A stretch of DNA of 64,000 nt, from assembly GCA_029781795.1 (NCBI GenBank), contig JAKOWB010000231.1:29459-93458 (forward strand). The letters run 5' to 3'. Under the pieces are notes generated by a model. That model saw only the letters and a program-made list of their open reading frames with translations. It was not told the origin of the DNA and ran no database searches. The translations under genes and the position numbers were made by a program. Below, piece by piece: positions 59,288 to 64,000 of the stretch (its first letter is position 1; each line of letters opens with the position of its first letter). This stretch comes from Pseudomonadota bacterium (GTDB lineage Bacteria > Pseudomonadota > Alphaproteobacteria > Kiloniellales > JACOMY01).

Positions 59288-61252
59288 CTACAGCGCCATG
59301 GCGGCGCGCAGGCCCTCCAGCACGGCTTCCTCGGCCGAGCGCGGGGCGAGGCAGTCGCCGATCGGCACCAGTTCGGCGGCGAGGCCGCGCAGTTCGTCGG
59401 ACAGCGTGTCCACCTGCTCCTGGCCCTGCGCCAGCACCAGGGTGTCGACGCCCTCCAGGATCAGCGGCTCGCCCGAGGCGATGTGCTGGAAATAGGCGGT
59501 CCCACCGTCGACGCCGTAGAGCCGGGCATAGGGGATCACCTCGACGCCCAGCTTGTGCAGCGTGCCGGCCCAGTGGTCGCGCACGTACTGCGGAATGACC
59601 TGGCCCGCAACCAACCCCGCCACGGCGAGGCGCACGCGGCAGCCGTCGCGCGCCAGCTTCTCGGCGATGCCCATGCCGACCCAGTCGCAGCGCCAGTCGG
59701 CGACCACGACGGAGGAGCCGACGTTGGCTTCGCCCTTCAGCACCTGCCAGGTATCGACCAGGTGGCCGCTCTCGGCGCCCTCGATCACCGGCCAGCGCGG
59801 CTTGCCGCCGGTGGCCAGGATCACGACCTCGGGCGCCTCGCGCTCGACCAGCGCGCGGTCGACCCTGGTGTTCTTCATCACGCGCACGCCGGCGCGCTGC
59901 AGCTCGCGCTCCAGGTTGGTGACCAGGCCGCCGAACTCGGCGCGGCCGGGCAGCAGTTGCGCCAGCAGCGCCTGGCCGCCGAGGCGCGGGCCGGCCTCGT
60001 AGAGCGTGACCTCATGGCCGCGCTCGGCCGCCACCGCCGCCGCCTTCATGCCGGCGGGGCCGCCACCGGCGACCAGCACCCTGCGCCGCCTCGTCGCCTG
60101 CGCGCGCCGGCCCTCGCGCTCCGGATAGGTGAGCTCGCGCCCGGTCTCCGGATGCTGGATGCAGGAGATGACGTGGCCCAAGTGGAAGTGGCCGATGCAG
60201 GCCTGGTTGCAGGCGATGCAGGCGCGGATGTCGTCCGGCCGGCCCTCGCGCGCCTTGTTCGGCATCTCGGGGTCGGCGATCAGCGCGCGGGTCATGCCGC
60301 ACATGTCGGCCTGGCCGCCGGCGATCACCTGCTCGGCCTGTTGTGGCTGGTTGATGCGGCCGGCGACGAAGACCGGGATGCGCACCTTGGCCTTCACCGT
60401 CGCGGCGAAGGGCGCGACATAGGCGTTGGCCACCATCATCGGCGGGGCGATGTGCACCGCGCCGCCGAGCGAGGCCGAGGTGCCGGCAATGACGTTGACG
60501 TAGTCGAGGCGCGATTCCAGCGCCACGATCGCGGCGAGCGATTCCACCTCCGTCAGGCCCTCGCTGTCGGCCTCGTCGCCGGAGATCCGCATGCCGACCG
60601 CCTTGTCCGGGCCGACGGCGGCGCGCACCGCGTCCAGCACCTCTTCCAGGAAGCGCAGCCGATTGCGCTCGCTGCCGCCGTAGCGGTCATTGCGCAGGTT
60701 CACACGCGGATTCAGGAACTGCGAGGGCAGGTAGCCGTGGCTGGCGACGATCTCCACGCCGTCCAGGCCGGCGCCGGTCAGGCGCCGCGCCGCGTCGGCG
60801 TAGCCCTGGATGACCTCGCGGATCATCGCCTTGCTCATGGGGCGCGGCATGACGTGGAAGCGCTCGTTCGGCACGGCCGAGGGGGCATAGGCCACCGGCA
60901 GCGCGCCGTCCTGGCTTTCCATGATCTCGCGGCCCGGGTGGAAGAGCTGGCCGTAGACGCAGGTGCCCTCGGCGTGCAGCGCCTCGGCCAGCTTGCGGTA
61001 GCCGGGGATGCAGGCATCGCTGGTCGCCATCAGCATGTAGGTCGTGTACATGGCCGTGCGATGCACGCCGGCGACCTGGGCGATGATCAGCCCGGCGCCG
61101 CCCCTGGCGCGCGCCAGGTGATAGGCGACCAGGGCGTCCGACACGCCGAAGTTCTCCGGCATCTTGGTGTCGTGGCCGGTGGAGAAGATGCGGTTGCGGA
61201 TGGTGTGGCCGCGGATGGTCAGCGGCTGGAAGACGTGCGGGAAGCTGGACAT
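59288..61252 (-). CDS. NADH:flavin oxidoreductase of the FadH/demethylase type
   Basis: 654 residues, three parts: old-yellow-enzyme TIM barrel with FMN (about 1-330), a 4Fe-4S loop with the Cys of RACIACNQACIGH, and a C-terminal FAD/NAD(P) module with VLVAGGGPAGMKAAAVAAE. The family includes 2,4-dienoyl-CoA reductase, trimethylamine dehydrogenase and stachydrine/proline-betaine demethylases. Neighbouring ALDH and cupin regulator favour methylated-amine use, but this is inference. Same strand as the ALDH gene. Confidence 0.87.
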   Translation of the reverse strand: MSSFPHVFQPLTIRGHTIRNRIFSTGHDTKMPENFGVSDALVAYHLARARGGAGLIIAQVAGVHRTAMYTTYMLMATSDACIPGYRKLAEALHAEGTCVYGQLFHPGREIMESQDGALPVAYAPSAVPNERFHVMPRPMSKAMIREVIQGYADAARRLTGAGLDGVEIVASHGYLPSQFLNPRVNLRNDRYGGSERNRLRFLEEVLDAVRAAVGPDKAVGMRISGDEADSEGLTEVESLAAIVALESRLDYVNVIAGTSASLGGAVHIAPPMMVANAYVAPFAATVKAKVRIPVFVAGRINQPQQAEQVIAGGQADMCGMTRALIADPEMPNKAREGRPDDIRACIACNQACIGHFHLGHVISCIQHPETGRELTYPEREGRRAQATRRRRVLVAGGGPAGMKAAAVAAERGHEVTLYEAGPRLGGQALLAQLLPGRAEFGGLVTNLERELQRAGVRVMKNTRVDRALVEREAPEVVILATGGKPRWPVIEGAESGHLVDTWQVLKGEANVGSSVVVADWRCDWVGMGIAEKLARDGCRVRLAVAGLVAGQVIPQYVRDHWAGTLHKLGVEVIPYARLYGVDGGTAYFQHIASGEPLILEGVDTLVLAQGQEQVDTLSDELRGLAAELVPIGDCLAPRSAEEAVLEGLRAAMAL

Positions 61253-61373
61253 GGTGCCTTGTGGGTTGGATCGCGCCTGACCCGGCTAGTCTTGGCCAGC
61301 GCCGCGGCCGCTGCCAAGGGTTACCGGCGCAGGGCTGGGTTGGGCGCAGTGCGAACGCCGCGCCCGCGCCATC

Positions 61374-62888
61374 CTAGCCCTTGCGACCCCCGAAGGCCTC
61401 GCCGTCGGCATAGGGGAACCACCAGAAGTCCTGCCGCGTCGCCTTGGGATCGAGCATGGCGAACTTGGTGTTGCGGAACTGCTCCAGTCCCTCGGGTCCG
61501 AGCTGCCGGCCCGAACCCGACAGCTTGCGCCCGCCGAAGGGCAGCGCGTCGTTGTCCAGCAGCGGCGCGTTGACCCAGACGATGCCGGCCTCGATCTCGT
61601 GCACCGCGCGGAAGGCCTCGTCCATGTCCAGCGTGTAGACATTGGAGCCGAGGCCGTAGCGCGAGCGGTTGGCCAGCTGGATGGCCTGGTCGAAGGACTC
61701 GACGCGGCAGAGCGGCGCCACCGGGCCGAAGGGCTCCTCGTTCAGGATCTCCATGTCCGGCGTGCAGCCGGTCAGCACCGTCGGCTCGACGAACCAGCCG
61801 CGGTTGAGGCCGGCCGGCCGGCCGCCCCCGGCCAGGGCGCGGGCACCCTGCTGGCGGGCGCGCGACATCATGGCCTCGAAGCGTTCGCGCTGCTTCAGCG
61901 TCGCCAGCGGGCCCATGTCGACGGCCTCCAGGCCGTTGCCGACGCGCAGCTTCAGCGCCTCCTCGGCCAGTCGCTCGGCGAAAGCGTCGTGGATCGCCTC
62001 GTGCACGTAGAAGCGCTCGGCCGAGGTGCAGACCTGGCCGCAGTTGAGATAGGCGGCGAAGGCGGCGCCGCGCGCCGCGATCTCCAGCGGCGCCGAGGGC
62101 ATGACGATGAAGGGGTCGTTGCCCGAGGCCTCGATCAGGCAGGGCTTGAAGGTCTCGGCGCAGGTCCGGGCCACCGCCTGGCCGACCGCGACCGAACCGG
62201 TGTAGGCGACGCCGTGCGTGCCCGGGCTGGCGACCAGCCGCTGGCCGACCCGCCCGCCGCCGGTCACCACCTGGATCAGGCCCGGCGTCAGCCCCTCGAA
62301 GAGCTCCATGAACTTCAGCGTCGTCAGGCTGGTCTGCTCGTGCGGCTTGACGATCACCGCGTTGCCCGCCGCCAGCGCGGCCGAGGCCTCCCAGCAGAGC
62401 AGCACCAGCGGATAGTTGAAGGGCAGGATGATGGCGATGGTGCCGAGCGGCTCCTTGATGCTGAAGTGGATCTGCCCCGGTACCGTGGCGCCGGCGAAGC
62501 GGCCGGCCTCGTGCCGCGCCAGCTCGGCGTAGTAGTCGATCGCCGTGGCGCACCACGAGACCTCGTCGACCGACTCCTTGAAGGGCTTGCCCTCCTCGCG
62601 CGTCAGGCACTCGGCATAGAGCGCCTTGTCGCGGCGGATGCGGGCGGCGACCTCGTGCAGCGCCACGGCGCGGCTGCGGGTATCCAGCGACCACCAGACC
62701 TTGCGCGCGCGGTTGGCGATCTCGATGGCCTGGTCGACCTCGGCGTCGCTGGCGTCGGCGATCTCGCCGACCTTCTCCTCGGTCGCGGGATCGATCACCG
62801 GCAGGCGCTGCGTCGACTGGCTGGCCTGCAGCCCGCCGTCGATGAAGAGCTTGCCGGACAGGCGCCGGAAATCGTCCAGGGCAGTCAT
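61374..62888 (-). CDS. Aldehyde dehydrogenase family protein
   Basis: 504 residues from ATG 62888 (GGGAGG upstream). NAD(P)-dependent. Catalytic Cys in NCGQVCTSAERFYV, general-base Glu in CLIEASGNDPF, NAD site in YTGSVAVGQAV; ALPFGGRKLSGSGRQLG near the end. EASGND replaces the more usual ELGGKN-type string, as in several betaine/aminobutyraldehyde clades. It precedes the demethylase-like gene on the same strand and is divergent from an XRE-cupin regulator that may control both. Confidence 0.92.
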   Translation of the reverse strand: MTALDDFRRLSGKLFIDGGLQASQSTQRLPVIDPATEEKVGEIADASDAEVDQAIEIANRARKVWWSLDTRSRAVALHEVAARIRRDKALYAECLTREEGKPFKESVDEVSWCATAIDYYAELARHEAGRFAGATVPGQIHFSIKEPLGTIAIILPFNYPLVLLCWEASAALAAGNAVIVKPHEQTSLTTLKFMELFEGLTPGLIQVVTGGGRVGQRLVASPGTHGVAYTGSVAVGQAVARTCAETFKPCLIEASGNDPFIVMPSAPLEIAARGAAFAAYLNCGQVCTSAERFYVHEAIHDAFAERLAEEALKLRVGNGLEAVDMGPLATLKQRERFEAMMSRARQQGARALAGGGRPAGLNRGWFVEPTVLTGCTPDMEILNEEPFGPVAPLCRVESFDQAIQLANRSRYGLGSNVYTLDMDEAFRAVHEIEAGIVWVNAPLLDNDALPFGGRKLSGSGRQLGPEGLEQFRNTKFAMLDPKATRQDFWWFPYADGEAFGGRKG

Positions 62889-62925
62889 GTCGTCGCCTCC
62901 CATGCCGGGGTTGCCGTGCGTGTTT

Positions 62926-62939
62926 AATCTTTTTTGATT
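62926..62939. promoter_or_regulatory. Candidate operator AATC-N6-GATT
   Basis: A palindrome AATCTTTTTTGATT in a strikingly AT-rich patch between the divergent aldehyde dehydrogenase and XRE-cupin genes, about 40 bases upstream of the ALDH start. Position and symmetry fit an operator for the regulator. No binding evidence exists. Confidence 0.35.
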
Positions 62940-63048
62940 CTTGTCATGGTACGTTGGCCGGTGCAACCCGGCATCCACCGGGCTTCTGGCGCCGCGCGGC
63001 GCCGTGCTAGGAAGCCGTGCAACGCCTCAGAAAGGGCAGCCTCGCCAC

Positions 63049-63693
63049 GTGACCGCCGCCAAACCCCGCCCCCGTGCCGCCGCCAAGCCGCGACGCGCGC
63101 CCAGGGCCCCTCAGCGCAGCACGACCCAGCCGGCAAGCGAGGCCGCGGCCCTCGGCGTCGGCGCGCGGCTCAAGGCCGTGCGAGAGAAGGCCGGCCTGTC
63201 GCAGCGCGAGCTGGCGCGCCGTGCCGGCGTGACCAACGGCACCGTCTCGCTGATCGAGCAGGAGCGCCACGCGCCCTCGCTCGCCTCGCTGCATCGCATC
63301 CTTTCCTCGCTGCCGATCTCGATGGCGGAGTTCTTCGCCCTGCCGGTCTCGCGCTCGAACGCGCTGTTCTACGAGGCGGCCGATCTTGCCGTGGTGACGC
63401 GCGGCAGCGCCGACCTGCGCGTGCTGGGCAGCGAGCGGCGCGACAAGCGCCTGCAGCTCTTCTCCGAGCGCTACGCGCCCGGCGCCAGCACCGGCGAGGA
63501 GCCCATCGTGCACGACGGCGAGACGGCCGCCGTGGTGGTGCAGGGCAGCGTGGTGCTGGAGGTCGAGGGCCGCGAGCAGCGCATCGGCGAGGGCGGCGGC
63601 TTCCAGCTGCTGGGCCGGATCCCCTACCGCCTGCGCAACGCCGGCCGGCGCACCGCGATCGTGGTCTGCGCCTGCACCCCGCCGCTGTTGTAG
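63049..63693 (+). CDS. XRE-family regulator with C-terminal cupin (PuuR-like)
   Basis: 214 residues from GTG 63049 with AAAGGG upstream; an in-frame longer start is less likely. A Lys/Arg/Pro-rich N-terminal tail is followed by the helix-turn-helix (about 45-100): RLKAVREKAGLSQRELARRAG, then NGTVSLIEQERHAPSLASL. The cupin domain is about 125-210: HDGETAAVVVQGSVVLEVEG. PuuR-like regulators respond to small metabolites such as polyamines or amines. Divergent from the ALDH gene. Confidence 0.9.
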   Translation: MTAAKPRPRAAAKPRRAPRAPQRSTTQPASEAAALGVGARLKAVREKAGLSQRELARRAGVTNGTVSLIEQERHAPSLASLHRILSSLPISMAEFFALPVSRSNALFYEAADLAVVTRGSADLRVLGSERRDKRLQLFSERYAPGASTGEEPIVHDGETAAVVVQGSVVLEVEGREQRIGEGGGFQLLGRIPYRLRNAGRRTAIVVCACTPPLL

Positions 63694-63805
63694 CCAGCGC
63701 CCCGGCCGGATCCGCCGCGAGAGACGGATCGACCTCTCGGCGCCCATGCCCGCGCTGTCGACCTCGTCGCTGGAAATCCGCCTGCCGGCCGCCCGATCGG
63801 CCTAG

Positions 63806-64000
63806 CAGGCTGTTGAAATAGTCCATGGCGAAGCGTGATTGAGAATGATTCAGTTCCTTGAGCATGGTCTTGGGGGACGTGATGCGCGGGTCTGATGAGA
63901 GGTCTGGTTCGCTGTTCTCGTACGTGGACCTGGATGCCCGGGTTGGTCGGGCACACCCGCTTCGAGCGATCCGGGAGATCGCCAACGCTGCGCTGTTGGA
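63806..64000 (+). mobile_element. Left end of an insertion sequence (partial)
   Basis: The sequence CAGGCTGTTGAAATAGTCC begins at 63806, a typical left inverted-repeat form of IS5/IS1182-like elements, and is followed 76 bp later by a transposase start. The element continues beyond the window. It starts 112 bp after the regulator gene stop. The right end and any target duplication are not visible. Confidence 0.7.
63882..64000 (+). CDS. Transposase, IS5/IS1182-like (partial, N-terminus)
   Basis: 39 residues are visible from ATG 63882: MRGSDERSGSLFSYVDLDAR, then VGRAHPLRAIREIANAALL. This matches the N-terminus of DDE transposases of IS5/IS1182-like elements (LFSYVDLE.RV..DHPLR). The catalytic part lies outside the window. 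Its codon use is somewhat less GC-rich than its neighbours. Confidence 0.8.
   Translation, partial: MRGSDERSGSLFSYVDLDARVGRAHPLRAIREIANAALL

Overview
The window is about 70% G+C, densely coded, and reads as chromosome of an alphaproteobacterium, most likely Rhodospirillales or a close relative. The clues are a CcrM-type GANTC methyltransferase, a split F0 operon atpI-atpB-atpE-atpF'-atpF, the ispH-thrB-rnhA operon, a DUF721/mutY pair divergent from dsbA-smc, and an ETF-QO / family-4 UDG / lytic transglycosylase neighbourhood. I assign no species. I found no tRNA, rRNA or CRISPR array.

Layout. 1-11.3 kb is mostly housekeeping: partial ETF-QO, a Sel1-repeat protein, UDG plus an ATP-grasp protein, soluble lytic transglycosylase, MoaB, a radical SAM protein, NIPSNAP, a nucleotidyltransferase, RNase HII, CcrM and a lipoprotein. 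11.4-13.9 kb is the F0 ATP synthase operon (minus strand). 14-21.2 kb holds a PuuE-like deacetylase, SMC, a DsbA-like protein, DUF721 and MutY. 21.2-21.9 kb is a small disturbed patch: an AT-rich orphan membrane protein, a truncated GNAT gene and a palindromic repeat. 22-28.8 kb holds YciI/LysR, the gcvT-gcvH-gcvP operon under a tandem glycine riboswitch, a lipoprotein and a double-CDGSH protein. 28.9-32.3 kb is ispH-thrB-rnhA and a 3-hydroxyacyl-CoA dehydrogenase-like gene.

32.5-45.4 kb is more accessory and envelope-related: two tandem peroxiredoxins behind a ScsB/DsbD-type reductase, YqgE, two tandem paralogous exported proteins followed by an exported HEXXH protein, and a Tat sulfatase with an outer-membrane protein divergent from an AraC regulator. 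A GNAT gene and an M16 peptidase follow. 45.4-52 kb holds a small ORF, thrC, a divergent HAL/PAL-like protein with altered catalytic motifs, a class IV aminotransferase, a DUF6445-like oxygenase candidate, a SET protein and an FAD amine oxidase. 52.6-54.8 kb is groES-groEL with a CIRCE operator and an intrinsic terminator. The end of the window carries a cupin/VOC pair, PepSY-cytochrome b561 divergent from a two-component system, a Cys-rich exported protein, an old-yellow-enzyme-type oxidoreductase with an aldehyde dehydrogenase divergent from an XRE-cupin regulator, and the left end of an insertion sequence cut by the window edge.

The best candidate for something unusual is the HAL/PAL-like protein at 47.2-48.7 kb: it lacks the glycine of the MIO tripeptide and a catalytic tyrosine. 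Next are the duplicated exported proteins with the HEXXH protein at 36.5-39.9 kb and the AT-rich orphan at 21.2 kb. I did not find a clear multi-gene defence or mobile system. Functional calls rest on motif recognition by eye, not on database searches.
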